Assembly: GCF_011516945.1 (NCBI RefSeq)
Contig: NZ_WOTH01000009.1
Span: 50,679 to 114,678, forward strand
Origin: Acetobacter estunensis
Lineage (GTDB): Bacteria > Pseudomonadota > Alphaproteobacteria > Acetobacterales > Acetobacteraceae
Reading direction: 5' to 3'
Length of the DNA: 64,000 bases
Part shown: positions 8,292-16,441 of the stretch, one piece after another
How the letters are laid out: each line of letters starts with the position of its first letter
Numbering within the stretch: the stretch's first letter is position 1
Made by a program: the position numbers and the translations under genes
Notes under the pieces: model-generated
What the model was told of the DNA's origin: nothing
Databases searched by the model: none
The model's input: only the letters and a program-made list of their open reading frames with translations

Positions 8292-10322
8292 ATGACCAGC
8301 CGCGACCAGCAGCGCAATGCGCGACACTGGCGCGGCTCACGTCTTTCTCTTCTCGTGTGCCTGCTGGGAATGGCAAAAACGGCCCATGCCCAAAGCATCG
8401 ATTACAATTCATTCGAACAGCTTTTCGGCGAACCCGTGACCACCTCCGCTACGGGCAAGCCCCAGCGCGCGAGCGAATTGTCCACCGACACGCAGATCGT
8501 CACCAGCGAACAGATCGAACGCTCCGGCGCACAATCGATTCCCGAAGTGCTGCGCATGGTGGCGGGCGTAAATGTGCGGCGCTATTCCATGCTCGGCAGC
8601 AATGTGTCCATCCGGGGCAATGACGCCGCAGGCGGCTCCCGCACTCTGGTGCTGATCGATGGACGACAGGTCTATCTCGACGGCTATAATTACACCGACT
8701 GGGGCGGCCTGCCCGTGTCGCTGCGCGACATCCGGCAGATCGAGGTCATTCGCGGACCGAATTCGGCCGTTTATGGATTCGATGCATCGGGAGGCGTGAT
8801 CAACATCGTCACCCGTGACCCACTGCATGAAAATCGCAGCTATGTGCATGTCGAAGGAGGAAGTCAGGAAGATTTCGGGGGCGAGTTTGTAGCGTCTCAC
8901 AAATTTTCAGACGCCTTTGCCGCCAAACTGTCTCTCAACGGCGTCCGTTCCGACGAATATGCCGCACGCGGGCGCACGGACACCGTTCCGCGAACCTACG
9001 CCCTGAACGCCGCTCTTACCCTGCGCGGCCAGATTACCCCACGCACGGAATGGACTTTGACCGGAACCATCGACCGGGAGCAAAATCCCTTCTGGCTGGA
9101 TTTAGGTACCTATGTGACCTCCAGTTCTCTTTCCAAAAGTCTGGAAGGGCGAATTGCTTCCGATACGTCATGGGGGCTTGTCGAATTTCGGGCCTACCAA
9201 AACTCGTTCAACAGCGACATCTCCAACACGATCGACGCGTTGAACATGAGTTTTCCCATCGCTTTCAGTTACAATCTGGAAACCACGGTGGCCCAGTTGT
9301 CCGACACCATTTCGCTGGACAGCCGCAATGACCTGAAGTTGGGTGTCGAGTACCGCTACACAACCCTCGACGACCAACATGCCGGCACGAAGCTGACGAG
9401 TGAATACGACATGCTCGCCGCCGGCTCGGCCACATGGGACTACCGGATACTGCCGCAACTCACCATGACGAACGCCGTACGACTGGACACTCTCTATGTG
9501 CCCTCTCTGCGCAGCTACACCGTGCCGGATCAGGCGGCCTCTCACGCTCACCACTACATCGAGCCGAGCTTTAATTCCCGCCTGCGCTACGATGCTGGCT
9601 CACTCGGAGTTTTTGGCGTCAATGCCGCACGGGGAATCCAGCTTCCCGCACTTTTTGACTTTTCACCTGACACCGCCTTCGGTCCGGCACTGGCGATCAA
9701 CAATCCTTCACTGGTGCCTTCCACCACCATCAATGTCGGGATCAACTACTCGCATCCCATCGCAGCCATTGACGGTAGCCTGACGCTGGCCCTGTACGCG
9801 CAACGCACCACCAACATGCTGGGCACCCCTTTCGCCTCGAATTTCAGCTTCATTCCACCCACGACACTCACCATGGAGCCCCGCAATTACGGACGGGTGG
9901 ACGATGCCGGCGGTGAAGCGCACCTGAACGGCAAGACGGATTTCGGATTAAGCTGGGACTTGGCCTACGCCATGACCGCTGTTCGCGATATGGACAAAGC
10001 GTCCATGATCAATTTTCAACGTCAGACCCCGGTCAACAGCGTCATCGGCGGTTTTTCGTGGAAGATCGGACCGGTGGAACTCAGCGCTCACGCGCGCTGG
10101 CAGTCGCATTATCAGGATGTGGCCGCCAATTTCAGCACCTTCCAACTCGACAACGTAAAGATTCATGACTTCGTGACCGTGGATGCCCGCGCTGCGTGGA
10201 AAATCGATAAACGATTCACCCTGTCCCTGAGTGGCGAACAACTCGGCTCTTCCGCCCTGAAAGAAACATCGGGCTTACGTATCCAACGTCGTCTCATCGG
10301 CGGATTGACCGCTCACTTCTGA
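8292..10322 (+). CDS. TonB-dependent outer membrane receptor
   Basis: Outer-membrane beta-barrel with an N-terminal plug, importing a chelate or other large ligand with energy from TonB-ExbBD. From ATG 8292 it has 676 residues. A signal peptide covers about residues 1-34 (ends KTAHAQS). The plug includes IPEVLRMVAGVNVRR, SNVSIRGND and RQIEVIRGPNSAVYGFDASGGVINIVTRDP, the classic plug motifs. The barrel ends with a strand finishing GLTAHF, a terminal Phe as needed for Bam assembly. GTG 8259 is an alternative start. The BtuB/CirA-like architecture does not give the ligand, and no TonB, siderophore or periplasmic binding genes lie nearby. Confidence 0.9.
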   Translation: MTSRDQQRNARHWRGSRLSLLVCLLGMAKTAHAQSIDYNSFEQLFGEPVTTSATGKPQRASELSTDTQIVTSEQIERSGAQSIPEVLRMVAGVNVRRYSMLGSNVSIRGNDAAGGSRTLVLIDGRQVYLDGYNYTDWGGLPVSLRDIRQIEVIRGPNSAVYGFDASGGVINIVTRDPLHENRSYVHVEGGSQEDFGGEFVASHKFSDAFAAKLSLNGVRSDEYAARGRTDTVPRTYALNAALTLRGQITPRTEWTLTGTIDREQNPFWLDLGTYVTSSSLSKSLEGRIASDTSWGLVEFRAYQNSFNSDISNTIDALNMSFPIAFSYNLETTVAQLSDTISLDSRNDLKLGVEYRYTTLDDQHAGTKLTSEYDMLAAGSATWDYRILPQLTMTNAVRLDTLYVPSLRSYTVPDQAASHAHHYIEPSFNSRLRYDAGSLGVFGVNAARGIQLPALFDFSPDTAFGPALAINNPSLVPSTTINVGINYSHPIAAIDGSLTLALYAQRTTNMLGTPFASNFSFIPPTTLTMEPRNYGRVDDAGGEAHLNGKTDFGLSWDLAYAMTAVRDMDKASMINFQRQTPVNSVIGGFSWKIGPVELSAHARWQSHYQDVAANFSTFQLDNVKIHDFVTVDARAAWKIDKRFTLSLSGEQLGSSALKETSGLRIQRRLIGGLTAHF

Positions 10323-10386
10323 TCGCGCTCCTGTTGCCCGCATCTGCTTTGACAGAACCACGGGCACCTCGCAGGAGCACCAGATC

Positions 10387-11634
10387 ATGGAACAACCCCT
10401 TCCCCTGCTTCTTGTTATCGGCAGCGTTAATATCGACATCACCGCACGCGGCGCGCACCTGCCGGCACCGGGCGAAACTGTGCACGCCCAGAGCTACACC
10501 ATCGGACTTGGCGGCAAGGGAGCCAATCAGGCCGCCGCCGCTGCCCGACTGGGGAAAGGCGCGCATCATCGGGTGGTGCTTGCTGGACGCACGGGAGCAG
10601 ATGACTTTGCCAAGCAGGCCCGCGATCATCTGGCCACTTTTCACATGGACCTCACAGCACTTGCGTCTGATCACCATCATCCGACAGGTCTTGCCCTGAT
10701 CGGCGTGGATCAAGGCGGCGAGAACAGCATCACCGTGATTGGAGGCTCCAATATGGCGCTCGACCACACAGATGTGGATCGCCTCCAGCCCATGCTGGAA
10801 CAGGCCCGCGTTGTGCTGCTCCAGTTGGAAATTCCTCTTGAGGTCGTGGAATACGCAGCAGGCTGCGCTCGTGCATCTGGCTGCAAAATCATTCTTGATC
10901 CCGCACCGGCCCCATCCCGGCCTCTCCCCTCGTCGCTTCTGTCTCTTGTCGACGTTCTCACGCCCAATGAAACGGAAACGCAGGCTCTCACAGGTCTTTA
11001 TCCGCAGGATGAGGCGACCGCCGCACAGGCAGCACAAGAATTGATGCGGCAAGGCGCGCACGCCGTAACCATCAAAATGGGTGGACGGGGCGTGTGGTGG
11101 CAGACCCCCATGGCAGGAGGCTTCGTACCCGCCTTTGCTGTGTCCGCCATCGATACCGTCGCGGCTGGCGACTGCTTCAATGCGGGATTGGCTACGGGAT
11201 TGATACAGGAACGCTCGTTACAGGACGCCACGCGCCTTGCCGCTGCCTGCGGGGCACTCGCTACCACAAAAGAGGGTGCCGCCGAGAGCGCGCCGGAATG
11301 GGAGGATGTTCTGAGATTGATAGAAAAAACGAATAACCAACATTCGACTTCCCTCTATCCCATGGACGGAACACTGAATAAACACTCGTGCCACTATGCG
11401 AAACAGCCGAGGATGAGTGCGAGTGTCGATGACGTGGGGCAACTTTCAGGCCGTCATCCAGCTTTCTGCCGGCCTCAATGTCGCGATTCTCAGTTTCGTG
11501 GACATCAGCCTGCCCGCCATCAAGGAACGCCGCCGGGTGTTCGCCAAAGCGCGGCAGGAGTTGGAAATCCACCGGCGCAATCCGCACAAACGGGCGCCAG
11601 AGCACAAGGAAAGCCATACGGAAGCGGTGAATGA
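10387..11634 (+). CDS. rbsK: Ribokinase (PfkB family), reading frame abnormally extended at its 3' end
   Basis: PfkB-family sugar kinase, most like ribokinase, which makes ribose 5-phosphate from ribose and ATP. Residues 1 to about 318 form a complete kinase: IGSVNIDITARG, GLGGKGANQAAAAARLG near residue 40, LDPAPAP, LTPNETE and the catalytic DTVAAGDCFNAGLATG near residues 256-271. The domain ends naturally around EWEDVLRLIEKTNNQ. The frame then runs on for about 97 codons of arginine- and glutamine-rich sequence with no family resemblance, overlapping the start of the next gene in another frame. A run of six A at 11324-11329 lies exactly at the domain end; one extra A would give a stop three codons later. 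The extension is probably not native. Confidence 0.85.
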   Translation: MEQPLPLLLVIGSVNIDITARGAHLPAPGETVHAQSYTIGLGGKGANQAAAAARLGKGAHHRVVLAGRTGADDFAKQARDHLATFHMDLTALASDHHHPTGLALIGVDQGGENSITVIGGSNMALDHTDVDRLQPMLEQARVVLLQLEIPLEVVEYAAGCARASGCKIILDPAPAPSRPLPSSLLSLVDVLTPNETETQALTGLYPQDEATAAQAAQELMRQGAHAVTIKMGGRGVWWQTPMAGGFVPAFAVSAIDTVAAGDCFNAGLATGLIQERSLQDATRLAAACGALATTKEGAAESAPEWEDVLRLIEKTNNQHSTSLYPMDGTLNKHSCHYAKQPRMSASVDDVGQLSGRHPAFCRPQCRDSQFRGHQPARHQGTPPGVRQSAAGVGNPPAQSAQTGARAQGKPYGSGE

Positions 11635-11935
11635 AATGGACCGCGCCCTGTTCGATCTGTGGCGGGAAGCGGCGAACTTCGAAAGCATTGAAGACTCCCT
11701 GCTGCGCTCCACTGGCGTGTTCGGACTTTTCGGCGCGATCCTGAGCCTCGGGCTGCTGTGGTATTCAGGCTATCACTACGACGAAGTCATCCCGGTTCTG
11801 GGCACAGTGCTGTCATTGCTGTCTTTCGTGTCGCTGATCGGGGCGTTCCTGATCAACTTCTTCACAGCGTCCCGCGCCTCCAGCTTTGCCAAGCGGTGCA
11901 ATACTCTGCGCGAGACCATGCGCACCAAACTGTAG
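11429..11935 (+). CDS. Hypothetical two-helix membrane protein
   Basis: About 168 residues from ATG 11429 (MTWGNFQ); GTG starts at 11417 and 11423 are possible. I do not recognise the family. A weakly hydrophobic N-terminus (AVIQLSAGLNVAILSFVDI) is followed by a charged, helical stretch rich in Arg, Glu and His (about 35-85). Two adjacent transmembrane helices (about 97-112 and 122-145) come next, then a short basic cytosolic tail ending RETMRTKL. The order of long charged helix then membrane hairpin suggests cytoplasmic helices anchored to the inner membrane. Its first 200 bases overlap the extended ribokinase frame, which supports the view that the extension is artefactual or mutational. 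Confidence 0.6.
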   Translation: MTWGNFQAVIQLSAGLNVAILSFVDISLPAIKERRRVFAKARQELEIHRRNPHKRAPEHKESHTEAVNEMDRALFDLWREAANFESIEDSLLRSTGVFGLFGAILSLGLLWYSGYHYDEVIPVLGTVLSLLSFVSLIGAFLINFFTASRASSFAKRCNTLRETMRTKL

Positions 11936-11941
11936 GGTTCG

Positions 11942-12994
11942 TCATACTTGCGGAGCGGAAAACACTTTCCGTAGCGCCTTGCCGCTTTCACGCAGAACCC
12001 GGCGCGCTTTCCACATGACGGGATAAAACAGCAGGAAGCCATGCAGGGTGCCCGGCGCGCATGAATAGGTCACCGTGTTGCCCGCCTGCTGCAACCTGTC
12101 GGCATACATCGCAGCCTCATCACGCAAAGGATCGCATTCGGCCGTCATGATCCAGGCGGGCGGAAGACCAGACAGATTCGTCTGTAAACCGGGCGCAAAC
12201 CGCACATCGTCGGCATCTTCGATGGACCGCGCGTATTGATGCCCATACCACTCCACCATCGCCATGCTCAGGAAGAATCCCTTGGCGAACAGTTGACGAG
12301 AACGCGTTTCCTCTGTCCCCAATGTCGCGGGATAAAACAGAACCTGCATGCGAGGCGTGAGAATGGGACACGCCCCATCCTTGCTGTGGGCATCGCGGAT
12401 TTTCTAGCTCATGACGGCCGCCAGCGTTCCACCTGCACTGTCTCCAGCAAGCGCCATCTGACCACCCCAACGCCATGCCTCTCCCGACAGCCAGCGCACC
12501 GCCTCCCAACAATCGTCCACAGCGGCGGGAAACTTATGTTCGGGCGCAAGGCTGTAATGAAAGGAGAGGACGGCGGCACCGGACGCTCGGGCAAGACGAC
12601 AACAGATCCCGTGATGCGAGTTCAGCCCGCAATGCACGAAACCGCCGCCATGGAAGTAAAGAACCACGCCCTTTACCTTGCCGCGCGGAATATAAAGGCG
12701 AGCGGGCCGAAGTTCACGGGCGCCGGGCACCCGAATATCGAGTACACGTTTCAGCGGCAGCGATGAAAGTGCCATAGGGAAAGACGGTCGTCCGGCAAGC
12801 TTGCGCAGCCGTGCAAGATTCTCCGCGCGGACCGCTTCCGGTGGCTCCAGAGCCACAGGTTGACGTGCCAGCCTGCGCGCCTGAAGACGGAGCATCCAGC
12901 CAATCCAGAGCAGGAAAAGACGCGAAATGGCATCGGGCCGCACATTGTCTGCCCGCTTTGCGGAGCAGGCGGTCCGTCTTGTGAAAAGGGACAT
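11942..12994 (-). pseudogene. Alpha/beta hydrolase (HSL/acetyl-hydrolase type) interrupted by an in-frame amber codon
   Basis: One reading frame on the minus strand encodes a hormone-sensitive-lipase-type esterase of about 350 residues, except for one TAG at 12404-12406. Before the stop: oxyanion motif FHGGGFVHC, SLAPEHKFPAAV and the nucleophile elbow GDSAGGTLAA. After it, in the same frame: QVLFYPATL, TAECDPLRDEA (acid) and GTLHGFLLFYP (catalytic His). The triad is therefore split by the stop. A single C-to-T change in a CAG codon would explain it, as would a sequencing error. The two parts cannot give an active enzyme unless the amber is read through. Start MSLFTRRT at 12994 is a best guess; MDILSPEAE at 13033 is an alternative. 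Confidence 0.78.
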
Positions 12995-13086
12995 GATCCG
13001 CTGAGTCTCAGCCTCGGGCGACAATATGTCCACCCGTCAGCATCCCACGCTTGACGGAACAGGCGTGCGCGCGCAGGTTCCGCCCC

Positions 13087-13477
<391 letters not shown>

Positions 13478-13574
13478 TCATTTTTCGAAACGATTCTCAT
13501 AAAGAAGACGATTGGTGCTTCTTGTCCGTTTTCTGCGCACGGAGATGAGGTTACGTCCTGAAAAACAACATGAA

Positions 13575-13603
13575 GAACATAACAAGAACATACGTTCTTG
13601 TTA
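13575..13603. promoter_or_regulatory. LexA-box-like element (GAAC-N7-GAAC) overlapping a 10-bp inverted repeat upstream of mraZ
   Basis: GAAC at 13575 and 13586, separated by seven bases, read on the other strand as GTTC-TTGTTAT-GTTC. This is the GTTC-N7-GTTC pattern known for alphaproteobacterial LexA. Overlapping it, TAACAAGAAC (13580-13589) and its exact reverse complement (13594-13603) flank ATAC. Two further GAAC tetramers lie at 13634 and 13641. The block is about 190 bp before the mraZ start in the only long non-coding region of the cluster. The eight fixed bases could occur by chance, so function is only suggested. Confidence 0.4.
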
Positions 13604-13702
13604 ACGGATACCGGGATTCTGGAAACCTTTTGCGAACAAAGAACGGTCTATTTGTGATTTTCCCCAGATTTCCGCCATTTTTTATTAGAGATTCATTTGA
13701 CG

Positions 13703-13727
13703 TCCCATAAAATCCCATGGTATCCCA
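13703..13727. promoter_or_regulatory. MraZ operator: three TCCCA boxes at 10-bp spacing
   Basis: TCCCA occurs at 13703, 13713 and 13723, exactly 10 bp apart, so TGGGA-N5 is repeated three times on the minus strand. This is the arrangement recognised by MraZ, which autoregulates dcw operons in other bacteria. The boxes end 62 bp before the mraZ start, overlapping the likely promoter or 5' leader. No clear -35/-10 pair was singled out. Confidence 0.8.
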
Positions 13728-13789
13728 AACCACAGTTGGACAGCCCCAAGGATCCCGAGCGTTTCCGCACATGAAGGACATTTCCCCCA

Positions 13790-14266
13790 GTGAGCGTGTT
13801 TCTCGGCACACATCAGAATCGAATCGACGCCAAAGGGCGTGTTTCGATTCCCGCCGGGTTCCGCACCGTCCTTCGCGCCAAGGCCGTTGAGGGTGAAGCA
13901 CTGATGATCCTTCGCCCATCCCACACCCTGCCCTGCATCGAAGCGTGGCCTTCCGCCGCCTTCTCGGCGCTCGCGCAACCGCTCGACCGGCTCGACATGT
14001 TTTCCGACGAGCACGACGATCTCGCGGCAGCGCTTTACGCTGATGCCTATCCGCTCGACTCGGACAAGGAGGGGCGAATCATTCTCCCCGACTTCCTGCG
14101 CGAACACGCGGGCATCACGGATCAGGTCGCATTCATGGGGCTTGGGCGTATCTTCCAGATCTGGGAGCCGAAAGCCGCCGACCAGCGCCGCGCCGAAGCC
14201 CGCCAGCGCTCGCGCCGGGTCACGCTTCCCGGCAATCGCGACAATGGTCCCGGAGGAGCGACATGA
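13790..14266 (+). CDS. mraZ: Transcriptional regulator MraZ
   Basis: MraZ is a ring-forming AbrB-like DNA-binding protein that represses the division and cell-wall operon from repeated TGGGA-type boxes. The protein has 158 residues from GTG 13790 ([25 protein letters not shown]). Two SpoVT/AbrB half-repeats are visible: [14 protein letters not shown] near residue 12 and [18 protein letters not shown] near residue 89. The C-terminus is Arg-rich. Three matching boxes lie just upstream. The stop overlaps the rsmH start as ATGA (14263-14266), so both are translated together. Identification is secure. Confidence 0.95.
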   Translation: MSVFLGTHQNRIDAKGRVSIPAGFRTVLRAKAVEGEALMILRPSHTLPCIEAWPSAAFSALAQPLDRLDMFSDEHDDLAAALYADAYPLDSDKEGRIILPDFLREHAGITDQVAFMGLGRIFQIWEPKAADQRRAEARQRSRRVTLPGNRDNGPGGAT

Positions 14267-15342
14267 ATGCCATGACGCCAACAACCTCCATGATGATCCC
14301 GGACCATGATCCCGGACATATCCCCGTCATGCGCGAGGAAGTGCTGGCCGCCCTCGCCCCCCATGATGGCGAAGTCTATGTGGACGGCACATTCGGCGGC
14401 GGCGGCTATGCCTGCGCTGTTCTGGCCGCCGCTTCCTGTCATGTCTGGGGCATCGACCGCGATCCTGACGCCATCGCACGGGGAGAAGCCCTTTCCACCC
14501 TTCTGGGCGTAGCCCCGGACGGTGCGCCGCGACTGCGTATGTTGCACGGTGGATTCGGCGCGATGGGCGACATGCTGCGCGATGCCGGCGTCGCTTCCGT
14601 CGATGGCGTAATGCTCGATCTCGGCGTCTCGTCTTTTCAGATCGACGAAGCGGAACGCGGCTTTTCGTTCCGTGCCGATGGCCCGCTGGATATGCGGATG
14701 GGCAAGGCCGGTCGCTCGGCTGCGGATATCGTCAACACCGCTCCCGAAAGCGAGTTGGCGGACATCTTTCATCATTATGGTGAGGAGCGTCACGCCCGCC
14801 GCGTGGCCCGCGCCGTGGTGGAGGCCCGCACAAGCGCGCCTCTGACCACGACACTCCAGCTCGCGACCGTCATCCGCTCGGTCGTCCGCGCGGACCGTTC
14901 CGGGATCGATCCTGCCACACGCAGCTTTCAGGGGCTGCGGATTGCGGTGAATGACGAGCTTGGCGAGATCGAGCGGGGGCTGACGCAGGCTCTCGATCTG
15001 CTCGCACCGGGCGGACGTCTTGTAGTGGTGGCGTTTCACTCGCTGGAAGACCGCATCGTCAAGCGTGTCATGGCCGCTGCCGCCGGGCAGGAGTCCGGCA
15101 TGTCGCGTCATGATCCGCGCTCCATGCTGCGCGGGAACGTCAAGCCACAGTTCAGGCTCGCTTTCCGCAAACCCATGCAACCGTCCGATGAGGAATGTCG
15201 TCGCAATCCACGTGCCCGCAGCGCCAAGCTTCGGGCGCTGCTGCGCCTTTCCTCCGATGACACGAATACCTCCTCTCACACGGAATACCGGACGAATGTC
15301 GGCGTCCGTTCCGTAGCCTCTTCCGACAAGGGAACAACTTGA
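14263..15342 (+). CDS. rsmH: 16S rRNA (cytosine1402-N4)-methyltransferase RsmH
   Basis: RsmH (MraW) uses S-adenosylmethionine to methylate N4 of C1402 in 16S rRNA, tuning the ribosomal P site. The protein has 359 residues. The conserved start [14 protein letters not shown] is followed by [15 protein letters not shown] (SAM motif I, about residues 42-56). Further on are [44 protein letters not shown] and [14 protein letters not shown], all family hallmarks. The C-terminus ends in a Ser/Thr-rich tail. It is linked by 4-bp overlap to mraZ and by a TGATG overlap to the FtsL gene. Position and motifs are unambiguous. Confidence 0.96.
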   Translation: MNAMTPTTSMMIPDHDPGHIPVMREEVLAALAPHDGEVYVDGTFGGGGYACAVLAAASCHVWGIDRDPDAIARGEALSTLLGVAPDGAPRLRMLHGGFGAMGDMLRDAGVASVDGVMLDLGVSSFQIDEAERGFSFRADGPLDMRMGKAGRSAADIVNTAPESELADIFHHYGEERHARRVARAVVEARTSAPLTTTLQLATVIRSVVRADRSGIDPATRSFQGLRIAVNDELGEIERGLTQALDLLAPGGRLVVVAFHSLEDRIVKRVMAAAAGQESGMSRHDPRSMLRGNVKPQFRLAFRKPMQPSDEECRRNPRARSAKLRALLRLSSDDTNTSSHTEYRTNVGVRSVASSDKGTT

Positions 15343-16316
15343 TGTTCAGGCCCCTCACCCTGTTCTGCGCATTGCTGGCCGGTTCGTCGGGAATGTTCCT
15401 GTATACAAAAAAGCATCAGACAACGGTTCTGGATCAGCAGATTTCCAAAATCGTGGCGGACACGCAGCACATCCGTCAGCAGACGGCCATGCTCCAGACC
15501 CAGTGGGCGCTTCTCAATCAGCCGGATCGTCTGGATCATTTGACGGGGCGTTTCGCCTCGCAACTGCGTCCGATGGAACCGCGGCAGTTCGTGCGCATGA
15601 CGGACCTGGGCAAACACCTGCCCGCGCCCGGTTCGTTCCATCCTGCTGGCGGTCATACGGCGGCCGTCGTGGCTGCGGCGGCAGTGCCGCCTGCTGCATC
15701 GGCACCCGAGCCCGTCCGTGTGGCAGAAGTCGAACATCCGGCTCCCCCCATTTCACGCGAGCATGAAGAAGCCTCCGTGGCAGCAAGCGTAAAGCCGCAT
15801 AAGGTCCCTGTGGTGGTGGCACGTGCGGAACCTCTCGCACCGCCTCAGCCAGTCGCTGTCGAACATCATCGACTCACCCAGCCGGAAACGACAACACCAC
15901 GGCATGAGGTTGCTTCCGCTGGCAGCGTAACGGACACGCCCACCGTCACACGCAAATCCACGCGCCACGCCACCGACACACAGATCGCTTCCAGCGGCGA
16001 TCTGCGTACATCTGTTCCCACCTCGTCCCTCCCGCACCGTGCGAACCATGTGCTCGTGGCGGACAGCACGCCTGTGCATCACGTGGCCGAGACGGACCGG
16101 ACCGCTGTGGTCCATACGCCAGCACGGGTCGCAATGGCCGATCATGTCGTGACGCATCGCACAACTTCACCCGCCCCGATCAACGTAGCTGCATGGCACC
16201 CGGCAGGAAGCGCTACACCCCGCTACGTGGAAGCCCGGGCCAGTTACAGTGGATCGCTTCTGGGGCACTCTTCTCTGGGTGGGGGATTGCCGCCGCCGAT
16301 GCCAATTTCAAACTGA
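15342..16316 (+). CDS. ftsL: FtsL-like divisome protein with a very long periplasmic tail
   Basis: By position (between rsmH and ftsI) and architecture this is FtsL, the bitopic protein that partners FtsB and FtsQ to activate septal synthesis. From ATG 15342 it has 324 residues. A membrane helix covers about residues 4-20, then a coiled-coil-prone segment with IVADTQHIRQQTAMLQTQWALL (described here, residues about 36-60) and LNQPDRLDHLTGRF, the typical FtsL end. Known FtsL proteins are about 100 residues; here some 230 more follow, rich in His, Val, Ala, Pro and Thr and presumably disordered in the periplasm. The start overlaps the rsmH stop. Confidence 0.75.
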   Translation: MFRPLTLFCALLAGSSGMFLYTKKHQTTVLDQQISKIVADTQHIRQQTAMLQTQWALLNQPDRLDHLTGRFASQLRPMEPRQFVRMTDLGKHLPAPGSFHPAGGHTAAVVAAAAVPPAASAPEPVRVAEVEHPAPPISREHEEASVAASVKPHKVPVVVARAEPLAPPQPVAVEHHRLTQPETTTPRHEVASAGSVTDTPTVTRKSTRHATDTQIASSGDLRTSVPTSSLPHRANHVLVADSTPVHHVAETDRTAVVHTPARVAMADHVVTHRTTSPAPINVAAWHPAGSATPRYVEARASYSGSLLGHSSLGGGLPPPMPISN

Positions 16317-16441
16317 TGCCACAGTTGCAGGTTCATCTGCTCTGTGTGTCGGTTTCTCCGACACGGTTTCTTTCCGGCCCGCCGCCCGTTTCGCAACGAT
16401 GGGGATGACGGAGGTCGGCCTTCGAGGATACGCCCCGCCTG

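Noticed and set aside
13551..14284. Minus-strand frames over the mraZ control region and mraZ
   Set aside because: They overlap the MraZ boxes and the mraZ gene and encode no recognisable protein.
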